NCBI GenBank assembly: GCA_948579355.1
Contig: CAPAOV010000001.1
Span: forward strand, 124,001-188,000
Reading direction: 5' to 3'
Length of the DNA stretch: 64,000 nt
Source of the DNA: an uncultured Eubacterium sp.
GTDB taxonomy: Bacteria > Bacillota > Clostridia > Lachnospirales > Lachnospiraceae
Shown piece by piece: positions 16,217 to 23,893 of the stretch. The notes below the pieces were generated by a model that made no database searches, was not told where the DNA came from, and was given only the letters and a program-made list of their open reading frames with translations. A program made the position numbers and the translations under genes. Numbering within the stretch: the first letter of the stretch is position 1; each line of letters opens with the position of its first letter.

Positions 16217-17749
16217 ATGAATATTGTGGCGTATTGCAGAGTTTCTACCGATAAGGAAGACCAATTAAACAGTTTGCAGACACAAAAGGAGTTTTTTTCC
16301 GAGTATGCGGAGAAAAACCATGATACACTAGTGCGTGTATATGCGGATGAGGGCATATCGGGAACAAAAATAAAGAACCGCAGGCAGTTTCTGCAGTTGT
16401 TACAAGATGCCCAAAAAGGGATGTTTGATATGGTTGTAGTAAAAGATATCAGCCGCTTTGCAAGAAATACTGTGGATTTACTACAGAGTGTCCGGCAGTT
16501 AAAGGCCCTAAATATAGAGACCACATTTCTTACTGCCAACATGACAGTGTTGGGGCAGTCCGAGTTTGTGCTTACGGTATTTGGCGCGCTGGCGCAGGAA
16601 GAGAGTGCCAACATATCCAAACGTGTGAAGTTTGGGAAGCGGGCCAATGCGGAAAAGGGGAGGGTTCCCAATCTTGTATACGGGTATGATAAAGTGTGCG
16701 GAGATTACTTTAACTTAGAGATAAATAAGAAAGAAGCAAAAAATGTCAGGCAAATCTATGACTGGTATACCAAAGAGGGATACGGTGCGGCCAAAATAGC
16801 TTGTATGCTCAATGAGAAAGGTTTTAAAACAAAGCGAAACTGCAATTTTTCCCAGAATGCAATTTGCCGGATTCTCACAAATGAAATTTATATGGGAAAG
16901 ATAATTAATGGAAAGCAGGAAGTGAAAGATTTTCTCACGGGAACGAGGGAGAAAAAGGAGAGAGAAGACTGGCTGGTGATGGAGAGGGAAGATTTGAGAA
17001 TCATTGAGCCGGAGCAATTTGAACAGGCGAAAAAAATCATGAGTGAAAGGCATAAGGCGTTTCGTATAAAGCATGAGAGGCAGAGCAACAAATACCCGTT
17101 TTCTACAATGATTAAGTGTAAAGAATGCGGCTGGTCGTTTCGCCGCACTGTCCGCACTTACAAAAATACATATATACGCTGGGTCTGCTCCGGCAGAAAC
17201 GGGCGCGGTGCACATAGTTGTCCGAATGCCGTCACGCTGGACGAGCAACAACTGTATTCTGCTCTGGAAGATTATTTTGCGCAAATGTTAGCGGACAAGT
17301 CCCGAATCGCAGATAAAATTTTAAAAGGATTTATGAAAAGATACGGGTCAGAAAATGAAAATGGAGAGCGGCAGCGCTCCTTACATAAAGATTTGCAAAG
17401 ATGTCAGAAAAAGCGCAAGAAATATGCAGAAATGTATGCCGAAGATTTAATCACCAAAGAAGAATTAAAAGAGAATGTAGACGGCTTATTAGAACAGCAG
17501 AAACAGATTGAACAGCAATTAAAAATGATTTCCTTTAATTCGAATCGGGGCGAAGATATCCGGCAAATTATGGAGCAGACATTGCGGACTATGAATTATT
17601 CGCTGCGGGATATTGCAAACATCCGCTTAAAGCAGATTATTGATTATATTGAAGTAGATAGGGAGGGAAATGTGGATATTAATTTCCGATTGTTGAGGGA
17701 AGTAAATGAATGGGAGAGAGAACAAGCTGGGGTCGTGGGAATCATATGA
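16217..17749 (+). CDS. Large serine recombinase of the spoIIID element (SpoIVCA-like)
   Basis: A 510-aa site-specific recombinase. ATG 16217 follows AAAGGGCGG. N-terminal resolvase domain (~1-145) has the catalytic Ser10 in YCRVSTDKEDQ, Arg-rich ISRFARN and AQEESANISKR. It is followed by the recombinase domain (~165-270), a zinc ribbon (CKECGW ... CSGRNGRGAHSC, ~305-340), a coiled coil (~380-440) and a C-terminal tail (IANIRLKQIIDYIEVD). Enzymes of this class cut both att sites and join them in a fixed direction. It is the only intact recombinase between the spoIIID repeats, so it is the likely excisase, although it lies centrally rather than at an element end. Confidence 0.93.
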   Translation: MNIVAYCRVSTDKEDQLNSLQTQKEFFSEYAEKNHDTLVRVYADEGISGTKIKNRRQFLQLLQDAQKGMFDMVVVKDISRFARNTVDLLQSVRQLKALNIETTFLTANMTVLGQSEFVLTVFGALAQEESANISKRVKFGKRANAEKGRVPNLVYGYDKVCGDYFNLEINKKEAKNVRQIYDWYTKEGYGAAKIACMLNEKGFKTKRNCNFSQNAICRILTNEIYMGKIINGKQEVKDFLTGTREKKEREDWLVMEREDLRIIEPEQFEQAKKIMSERHKAFRIKHERQSNKYPFSTMIKCKECGWSFRRTVRTYKNTYIRWVCSGRNGRGAHSCPNAVTLDEQQLYSALEDYFAQMLADKSRIADKILKGFMKRYGSENENGERQRSLHKDLQRCQKKRKKYAEMYAEDLITKEELKENVDGLLEQQKQIEQQLKMISFNSNRGEDIRQIMEQTLRTMNYSLRDIANIRLKQIIDYIEVDREGNVDINFRLLREVNEWEREQAGVVGII

Positions 17750-17759
17750 TTTCCGCGAC
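17732..17759 (+). terminator. Hairpin over the recombinase stop codon, possible terminator
   Basis: A 12-bp stem with two G-U pairs (17732-17743 with 17748-17759) and a 4-nt loop overlaps the stop codon. The downstream T-tract is poor (TTGCCATATTG), so termination strength is uncertain. Confidence 0.4.
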
Positions 17760-17812
17760 TTTGCCATATTGTAAAATTTAATCAGTAATTTGAGAAAAAA
17801 TCTCAGATTGTG

Positions 17813-17840
17813 TTTACAAAAGGAAAAAGCAGTGTATAAT
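17813..17840 (+). promoter_or_regulatory. Promoter of the AAA ATPase/RloB pair
   Basis: TTTACA (17813-17818), 16-nt spacer, TATAAT (17835-17840), 28 bp before the ATPase start. Confidence 0.65.
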
Positions 17841-17867
17841 TATAGATAAAAGATGGAGGTAGAAGCT

Positions 17868-19094
17868 ATGTTATGTCAGTTTACCGTGAAAAATTACAAA
17901 AGCATTCGTGAAGAGATGACTTTTGATATGCAGGCTACAGCTATTATGGAGCATAGAGATAGAATTATTAATACAGAGGATGGGGAAAACTTTTTGCCGG
18001 TATCGGTGATTTATGGTCCGAATGGAGGCGGTAAATCCAATGTACTGGAAGCATTGCATACACTGAATGCAAAAGTTTTAAGACCGCTGTGTGCGACTTG
18101 TGATAGGACAGAGTGTGAATACAAGGCAAGGAAGATTCCTGTGGAACCTTTTGCTTTTTCAGAAGAAATGAGAAAAGAGCCAACGGAATTTGAAGTGTTT
18201 TTCAGGACTCATATTGCAGAATACCGTTATATTCTTCATGTGAAAAAAGACTTTGTTGTTTATGAGAGTTTGGATAGGATAAAATTAGATACTGGGAGAC
18301 GTTCAGCGCTCTTTGTAAGAAATACGAATGAAGTTGTGTTGAAAGGAGTGTTCGGCAAAATTAAAATTAGTGAAGAAATTTCGGAGAATCTGCCTTTATT
18401 ATCATATTTAGGAATCACATATAAAAAGAACGAGGTGATTTCTGATGTAATTGAGTGGTTTGAAGAGTTTATTGACTTCTTAAATTATGGAAATCCAAGT
18501 CAAGAATTGCGAACAGCCATAGCTAAGACGGATGAAGTAAAAAAGCTTGTGCTGGATATGATTCGTGAAATGGATTTGGATATTGAGGATTTTCGTATTG
18601 AGGAAAAGGAAGAAAATTATATAGAAGTTTATACAAAGCATACAGTAAATGGATATAGTACGGAATTAACTTTGACGGAAGAATCCAGCGGAACAAAGAA
18701 GTTGTTTGGATTACTGCCTTTTATTGCAAGAAGTCTTGTTGTCGGAACAACTTTAGTGATTGATGAACTGGATGCAAAAATTCATCCGGTCTTGTTACAC
18801 TATGTTATTACGTTGTTCAATAATATGGAAATTAATAAGAACGGCGCACAGCTAATCTTTACTTCACATGATTTGTCAACCATGAACAATGATATATTTC
18901 GCCGCGATGAAATCTGGTTTGTGGCAAAGGGAAAGGAACAGAATTCAAAACTTTATTCTCTGGTAGAATTTAAGAATGCTAAAGGTGAATCCGTTCGCAT
19001 GGATGCAAAATACGACAAGCAATATTTAGAGGGCAAGTATGGCGCAGACCCATATCTGAAAAAGATTATAGATTGGAGTGATGTCAATGCCTAA
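17868..19094 (+). CDS. AAA15/RloA-like ATPase, likely defence component
   Basis: A 408-aa SMC/RecF-like ATPase. ATG 17868 is 8 nt after GGAGG; an earlier ATG (17853) overlaps that site. It begins FTVKNYKSI, as in the OLD/AAA15 group. Walker A is IYGPNGGGKSNVLEAL (~47-62), the signature-like segment is EESSGTKKLFGL (~270), Walker B is LVIDELDAKIHP (~300), and a TSHD histidine switch follows (~335). It overlaps an RloB-like gene by 8 bp. RloA-RloB pairs were first noted beside type I restriction genes, and AAA15 ATPases serve as sensors in several abortive defence systems. The defence role is inferred. Confidence 0.85.
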   Translation: MLCQFTVKNYKSIREEMTFDMQATAIMEHRDRIINTEDGENFLPVSVIYGPNGGGKSNVLEALHTLNAKVLRPLCATCDRTECEYKARKIPVEPFAFSEEMRKEPTEFEVFFRTHIAEYRYILHVKKDFVVYESLDRIKLDTGRRSALFVRNTNEVVLKGVFGKIKISEEISENLPLLSYLGITYKKNEVISDVIEWFEEFIDFLNYGNPSQELRTAIAKTDEVKKLVLDMIREMDLDIEDFRIEEKEENYIEVYTKHTVNGYSTELTLTEESSGTKKLFGLLPFIARSLVVGTTLVIDELDAKIHPVLLHYVITLFNNMEINKNGAQLIFTSHDLSTMNNDIFRRDEIWFVAKGKEQNSKLYSLVEFKNAKGESVRMDAKYDKQYLEGKYGADPYLKKIIDWSDVNA

Positions 19095-19770
19095 AAAAGT
19101 CCGAACGGTGCAGTGGAGGAAGCAGAGGCGCAAAGAATATCTGGAGAAGAAGGAATATCGTTATTATATCTTCTGTGAGGGTAAGCAGACAGAACCGCTT
19201 TATTTTGAGGGGTTTAAGCAGCGGATAGAGGATAATCCCATTTATAAGGATATGGTTTTGATTGAAATTGAGCCATGTGCCGCAGAAACTATGCGGGTAA
19301 TTGATATGGCTGAGCGATATGTCCGTAAAAACGGAATTGATAGAGGACAGATTTGGTGCGTGTATGATAAGGACAGTTTTCCGGCAAAAGATTTTAATGG
19401 CGTAGCAGAACGGGTAGAGAAGCTGAATTTGGAAAATCCGGAATTACAGTATCATGCGGCGTGGAGCAATGAGTGTATTGAGTTTTGGTTTATTTTGCAT
19501 TTTGCTTATTATACTTCAAACAATCATAGAACAGAGTATATTAAATTTCTAAATGATAAGTTTAGAGAATTGGGCATTGGAAAGTATCAGAAGAATATGA
19601 AAGATATATTTAATATTCTAATGGAGAAAGGTAATTTAAAGCTGGCGATACGGTATGCGAAACGAATTATAGAGGAAAATAGGGGAAAAGCACCGGCGGA
19701 CATTGCGCCGGGAACGAAAGTGTATGAGTTGGTAGAGGAACTGGCGAGGTACTTGCCGGAAGAATTATAA
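19087..19770 (+). CDS. RloB-family protein, partner of the AAA ATPase
   Basis: A 227-aa protein; ATG 19087 is 8 nt after GGAG and overlaps the ATPase stop (ATGCCTAA). RloB features are FCEGKQTEPLYF (~30-42), IWCVYDKDSF (~95-105, an acidic Toprim-like site), and WSNECIEFWFILHF (~132-145). These acidic residues in a Toprim-like arrangement suggest a metal-dependent nuclease effector activated by the ATPase, as with AriB in PARIS or GajA-type systems. The RloB label is confident; the nuclease role is inference. Confidence 0.85.
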   Translation: MPKKVRTVQWRKQRRKEYLEKKEYRYYIFCEGKQTEPLYFEGFKQRIEDNPIYKDMVLIEIEPCAAETMRVIDMAERYVRKNGIDRGQIWCVYDKDSFPAKDFNGVAERVEKLNLENPELQYHAAWSNECIEFWFILHFAYYTSNNHRTEYIKFLNDKFRELGIGKYQKNMKDIFNILMEKGNLKLAIRYAKRIIEENRGKAPADIAPGTKVYELVEELARYLPEEL

Positions 19771-20151
19771 AGTATTTTGGAGGTAAGAAAGATGCGATGG
19801 ATATTTATAAAAAATGGATAATGTAGATAGATTAGTGACTCATAACCAAGAACTGCAACAATGCGGGTTTTATATGAATATGTTGACATTGCCATTGATT
19901 AATGATATATAGTTTTATGAAGCAGAGTAGTTTTTTAATAATATATATGAAATTATTAAAAAGGAATCGTCGAATATTGCGTTAAGCAATACATATCCTG
20001 TGTCTCGTAATATTGATTCTATTAGTAATTTGAAGATGAATTTATGAGCAATACATACAATGCTAACGGAAATTATGGGGAACGAGGCAAAGGATATTGT
20101 AGATAAACATTAATGCTTTAATATTAAAATTTTGGCAGAGGAAGAAAGATA
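19771..20151 (+). other. AT-rich gap with small degenerate frames
   Basis: This 381-bp stretch between RloB and the HamA-HamB gene holds only short frames: a 32-codon one with its own ATG at 19814-19912, and a stretch around 19950-20047 that reads well (YEIIKKESSN..) but lacks a start. Both look like remains of a broken gene. It must also hold the promoter of the following gene, which I could not place with confidence. No repeats or RNAs were recognised. Confidence 0.4.
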
Positions 20152-23100
20152 ATGGGAAAAACATACGAAGAGTTATATGATAATCTTATTGGGGAAAAAT
20201 TCAGGGCAAGTATTATAAGATATAGCCCTCAAAGTAAAATGTATAAATATTGTGGATATAGTCATAAGGTGGAGGGAAATGCTCTTGACCATTTATCTGA
20301 GATGATAATTGATGACATGATATTTTATGCTTTTACAGAAGAGGAAATTATAAAATTAAATGATGATATGAAAATATTAAGCGATTTAAGAATTGCTGCA
20401 AAATATGCATATGTAGAACGACTTCCCAAAAGACTGAATTCAAAATCGGATGGAACTATGGGGGAAGTTTTATTAGATATATTTATTCAGTTATCATCTG
20501 CAAATACTAAAAAGCTAGTTGCAAGGGCAAAGCATACAGAAATGAACAGTAGAAAGGAAATAACGGGCTATGATGCATTGTATTTTACTATTGAGGGGAA
20601 TGAAAAATGCTTGTGGCTTGGGCAGGCAAAAGCAGGACAGAAAAAGTATTGCAAAAAAAGTATAGTTGAGGATTTGCAATTAAAATACAAAAAAGATTAT
20701 TTTGCAGATACAGCATTTTATATAGCTGATAAAAATGAAGCAAAAGAGTTGGAAAATTTATTAGAAGAAATAAATAAGATATGTTATTTGGCCCAGATTA
20801 AGCAATGGAACAGCAATCAAAAAATTGATAGATTAGTAGATGTCCTTAGAAATAATAATGTAAAACTAAGAATTCCATGTTTAATATCTTACGCTCAAGA
20901 TATATATAATGATAAGGATAAACTAGAGGAACTTATTAATGCGGAAATGAACGATATAATCAGTGAATTTGACATTAAGGTGTTCCCAATTGATATAGGA
21001 TTAGACTATGATATTATTTTTTATATATTACCAGTTAAGGATGTGGATTATATAAGGGATAAAATTGTCGACTTAAAGAGGAAGTGGTGTGAAATGGAGT
21101 ACTTATATGAATTGATAAGTTTACTTAATAAATATAATGAAAACTATAGAGAAGATGAAAATCGTATACGAGATTTGATTTGTTATATAGCAGATAATCC
21201 AGAATATATGCAAATCGAAATGTATCGAAGTGTAATTTTTGAAGCTGCTCAAAAATTAAGAATGTTTGGTTATATAAAAGGAAGTAGCAAAATATCACAA
21301 GATGAATTTGTATATGATGGATTGAATGATATTAAGCATTCGGCGGTACAAAATTATTATAGGTCAAAGGTTTTTAATAACAATTTACTTGATAGAAAAC
21401 AAAAAGAAGTGATTGATACTTTTATGTCGCTGCAGAACAAAAGGATTTTAGTTAGTGCACCAACATCATTTGGTAAAACATTTTTATTACGTGAAATAAT
21501 TTTCATGAATAGAGTACGTTATAAAAATATTTTGCTTCTTTTTCCAACTATAGCATTACTTAACGAAAATACAGACAGCATCAATCAGTTAGTTCGTGAC
21601 CTATCTATGGAATATAAAGTCATAAATAATGTTTATTCTGGTATTGAACCAGAAGATAAACATATATTTATTTTAACACCAGAAAGAGCATTAAAACTTC
21701 TTGCAGATAATTCATTTCTACATATTGATTTCTTTTTTATGGACGAAGTATATAAGATTGATGAAGATTTTGACAGGAATGAAGATAGTAACAGCGAAGA
21801 TGCAAATAGAGAGAGGCATGATGATGGTAACAGAGCAAAGGCATTTAGAATAGTATTATATTTATTAGCAAAAAGCGTTAATGAATATTATTTGGCAGGT
21901 CCTTATTTGAATTTAAGAAATGTAAAAGAAGGGATGCGGATTTTTTTAGAACGTAATCATATTACTACAATTCAAATAGAGTTTGAACCTACCTCTCGCA
22001 TTGAGATTGAGGCGTGGAACAAAAGAAGTGTAGAATATCATCCGATATTAGGGGAAAGAGTTACGCAATTATATCAAAATTCTGGATTGAGTACGAAAGA
22101 AAAAGTGCGAGGAATTGTTAATTATTTGAAACAGAACAATTTAGGACAGGCAATATTTTACTGCTCTACACCTTCAAATTCAATGAAATATACTAAAGAT
22201 ATAATAGATGGTTTTCATGAAAATGATGTCAAAATTCCTTATGAATTTATAGAACACTTAAAGAAAAAATACAATGTGAAAATAGGAACAAATATTAATA
22301 GTACAAAGTACTGGGGATTAATTCATGCATTAGAGCATGGGGTGGGCATCCATCATGGGAAATTTCCTAAGTATATTCAAAATGAAGTACTAAGATTGTT
22401 TAATAATGGAGATTTTAATTATTTGTTTTGTACATCAACAATTATTGAGGGAGTCAACACGAACGCAAAGAATGTAATAATTATAAATAATAGTGTAGGT
22501 AATGTAACAATGACGGCATTTGCCTTAAAGAATATAAAAGGAAGGGCAGGAAGATATTATCATCACACAGTAGGGAGAGTATTTTATACCGCTGCGAAAC
22601 AACGGCAAATAGAGCAGGCTGATGATATGCAATTAAATTTTCAAACATATGATGCGGCACCTGTTTTAAAGGCAGATATAGATAATGCTTTAATAGAGGA
22701 TTTGGCAAATGAAAACAGAAATATTAAGTTAGAAAGAGAAAAAAGATTTAGAAAACAAATTCTTCCAGATACTGTTTTTAATAAGAATCGTTTATATCCA
22801 AGAGACATGCAGGAAAAATTTTTAGATTTTATAATGAGAAGAGATAATTTCCAATTGTTTGAAGGAATAATTAGTAATTCGGGAAACATACGGTATTTTT
22901 TGGAAAATAAGATTATTAATACAATTTTGAAAACCTTTGAAACAACCCAAATATTAGATGAAAAGAAAGCACGTATTTATTATGCAGTGGTATCAATGTA
23001 TAGTCAACAAGGAACACTTGGAATATTGCAATATCAGATTGATAGACTTCAGGAGAGCAAAGAGGTAATTGAAGATAGAATAGATTCTGCATATATAAAA

Positions 23101-23466
23101 ACATTTGGACAAATTAGAAATATTGTCGAGTATGAAGTACCTAAACTTTTATGTCTATTTGAATCATTGTTTCAACAGGCAGGAAGAATGCTAGGGTATA
23201 GTATGGATGATTTTAATATGTCGTCTATTATTAGGTTTTTTGAACTTGGAATCACAACAGAGTTAGGACTATTTCTTGTAGAATATGGGTTTCCGGCTGA
23301 TACGATAAGAGACTTGGAGAAAAAAGTTCCTGTAATCGGAAGGGTGGAAGCTTTGGAAGCTGTAGTTTATTTGCAGCGTAATCCCCAAATAATTTATAGT
23401 ATTATGGATACTTATGAACGAGAGTTATTTAGCAGGGCTGAGAAAGTTCTACAAAAGAGGAAATAG
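20152..23466 (+). CDS. Hachiman-type defence protein: HamA nuclease fused to HamB helicase
   Basis: A 1104-aa protein; ATG 20152 follows AGAGGAAG. The N-terminal ~330 residues fit HamA (DUF1837): ALDHLSEMIIDD (~44-55), GEVLLDIFIQ with Glu105, GYDALYF with Asp141 and LWLGQAK with Gln158/Lys160, a D-QxK form of the PD-(D/E)xK nuclease core. The rest is an SF2 helicase: motif I SAPTSFGKT (~434-442), motif II FFMDEVYK (~527), FYCST (~668), TSTIIEGVNT (~763) and motif VI KGRAGRYYHH (~796). In known Hachiman systems HamA and HamB are separate proteins that block phage by cutting DNA. Fusion into one chain is the notable point. The gene is AT-rich against the flanking chromosome. Confidence 0.78.
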   Translation: MGKTYEELYDNLIGEKFRASIIRYSPQSKMYKYCGYSHKVEGNALDHLSEMIIDDMIFYAFTEEEIIKLNDDMKILSDLRIAAKYAYVERLPKRLNSKSDGTMGEVLLDIFIQLSSANTKKLVARAKHTEMNSRKEITGYDALYFTIEGNEKCLWLGQAKAGQKKYCKKSIVEDLQLKYKKDYFADTAFYIADKNEAKELENLLEEINKICYLAQIKQWNSNQKIDRLVDVLRNNNVKLRIPCLISYAQDIYNDKDKLEELINAEMNDIISEFDIKVFPIDIGLDYDIIFYILPVKDVDYIRDKIVDLKRKWCEMEYLYELISLLNKYNENYREDENRIRDLICYIADNPEYMQIEMYRSVIFEAAQKLRMFGYIKGSSKISQDEFVYDGLNDIKHSAVQNYYRSKVFNNNLLDRKQKEVIDTFMSLQNKRILVSAPTSFGKTFLLREIIFMNRVRYKNILLLFPTIALLNENTDSINQLVRDLSMEYKVINNVYSGIEPEDKHIFILTPERALKLLADNSFLHIDFFFMDEVYKIDEDFDRNEDSNSEDANRERHDDGNRAKAFRIVLYLLAKSVNEYYLAGPYLNLRNVKEGMRIFLERNHITTIQIEFEPTSRIEIEAWNKRSVEYHPILGERVTQLYQNSGLSTKEKVRGIVNYLKQNNLGQAIFYCSTPSNSMKYTKDIIDGFHENDVKIPYEFIEHLKKKYNVKIGTNINSTKYWGLIHALEHGVGIHHGKFPKYIQNEVLRLFNNGDFNYLFCTSTIIEGVNTNAKNVIIINNSVGNVTMTAFALKNIKGRAGRYYHHTVGRVFYTAAKQRQIEQADDMQLNFQTYDAAPVLKADIDNALIEDLANENRNIKLEREKRFRKQILPDTVFNKNRLYPRDMQEKFLDFIMRRDNFQLFEGIISNSGNIRYFLENKIINTILKTFETTQILDEKKARIYYAVVSMYSQQGTLGILQYQIDRLQESKEVIEDRIDSAYIKTFGQIRNIVEYEVPKLLCLFESLFQQAGRMLGYSMDDFNMSSIIRFFELGITTELGLFLVEYGFPADTIRDLEKKVPVIGRVEALEAVVYLQRNPQIIYSIMDTYERELFSRAEKVLQKRK

Positions 23467-23467
23467 G

Positions 23468-23653
23468 AATATTACAGATGTACATGAGATGACCAACACC
23501 CAGCTCAATTGTATTATTCAGAAGATTGAAGTGGACAAAAAGGGAAACGTAGAAAATTTCCTGCAATTGTTTGGAGACTTGGATTTGGATGAAGCTGTGT
23601 TAATTAGAGACAACTATATTGCTGAAATAGGCGCTTCTACTTCAGTTAAATGA
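23468..23653 (+). pseudogene. C-terminal remnant of a second large serine recombinase
   Basis: About 60 codons directly after the HamA-HamB stop read DVHEMTNTQL, IIQKIEVDKKGNVE, LFGDLDLDEAVLI. This matches the usual C-terminal tail of Firmicute serine recombinases (compare IANIRLKQIIDYIEVDREGNVD in the intact one at 16217). Everything before the tail is missing. It lies 72 bp from the right repeat, the usual place for an element's own integrase. It is probably the trace of an earlier recombinase truncated when the defence gene arrived. It could also be a donor remnant carried with that gene. Confidence 0.7.
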
Positions 23654-23725
23654 AATAAGACAGCAAGGAAGAACCATATGCACGCACTAATAGTACTCTT
23701 GACCAAAACATTCGCATTTGCGACA

Positions 23726-23746
23726 ACCGTACATAAGGATGTAACA
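23726..23746 (+). repeat. Right 21-bp recombination repeat (attR core) inside spoIIID
   Basis: Identical to 8294-8314 and in the same spoIIID reading phase. The upstream flank is element DNA; the downstream flank continues spoIIID from codon 49. Confidence 0.9.
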
Positions 23747-23893
23747 GAGCGTCTGCTCCGTATTAATCCGTCCTTAGCGGCGCAGGCTAGGAAGATTTTA
23801 GACATCAACAAATCCGAACGTCACATTCGGGGGGGACTGGCAACGAAAGATAAGTACATGCATGAGAGAGTAATGCGGGAGATGGCGCACTAA
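23747..23893 (+). CDS. spoIIID: SpoIIID, C-terminal half (codons 49-96)
   Basis: Forty-eight codons and a TAA that complete the SpoIIID chain: ERLLRINPSLA, the basic helix VRKILDINKSERH-like region (here ARKILDINKSERH), IRGGLATKDKY and a short tail. These residues form the second DNA-contact helix and basic C-terminus of SpoIIID. The frame is continuous with the 21-bp repeat just upstream. A chance ATG inside the element (23678) could give a 71-aa product, but it lacks the helix-turn-helix and a ribosome site. The stop codon is shared with the IS256 target duplication, so the protein end is intact. Confidence 0.95.
   Translation, partial: ERLLRINPSLAAQARKILDINKSERHIRGGLATKDKYMHERVMREMAH

Larger units (their letters stand above)
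8294..23746 (+). mobile_element. skin-like intervening element in spoIIID (15,432 bp between repeats)
   Basis: A DNA segment flanked by 21-bp direct repeats that splits spoIIID in frame. It carries a large serine recombinase, a 52-aa co-regulated protein, toxin-antitoxin-like genes, secreted repeat proteins and two defence-type loci. Its recombinase and the 52-aa gene have sigma-E-like promoters. The known precedent is the skin element of sigK, excised in the mother cell by SpoIVCA; SPbeta in spsM behaves alike. Here I infer excision during sporulation, leaving a circular element and an intact spoIIID. Hachiman-region genes are more AT-rich than the flanking chromosome, suggesting assembled cargo. 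No phage structural genes are present, so it is not an active prophage. Confidence 0.9.

Noticed and set aside
8294..23746. Intact prophage
   Set aside because: No capsid, tail, portal, terminase, lysis or phage replication genes are present; only a recombinase, small genes, surface proteins and defence-type genes.
23678..23893. Separate 71-aa gene starting at ATG 23678
   Set aside because: The first 16 codons are element DNA without a ribosome site; from the 21-bp repeat on it is the C-terminal half of SpoIIID.
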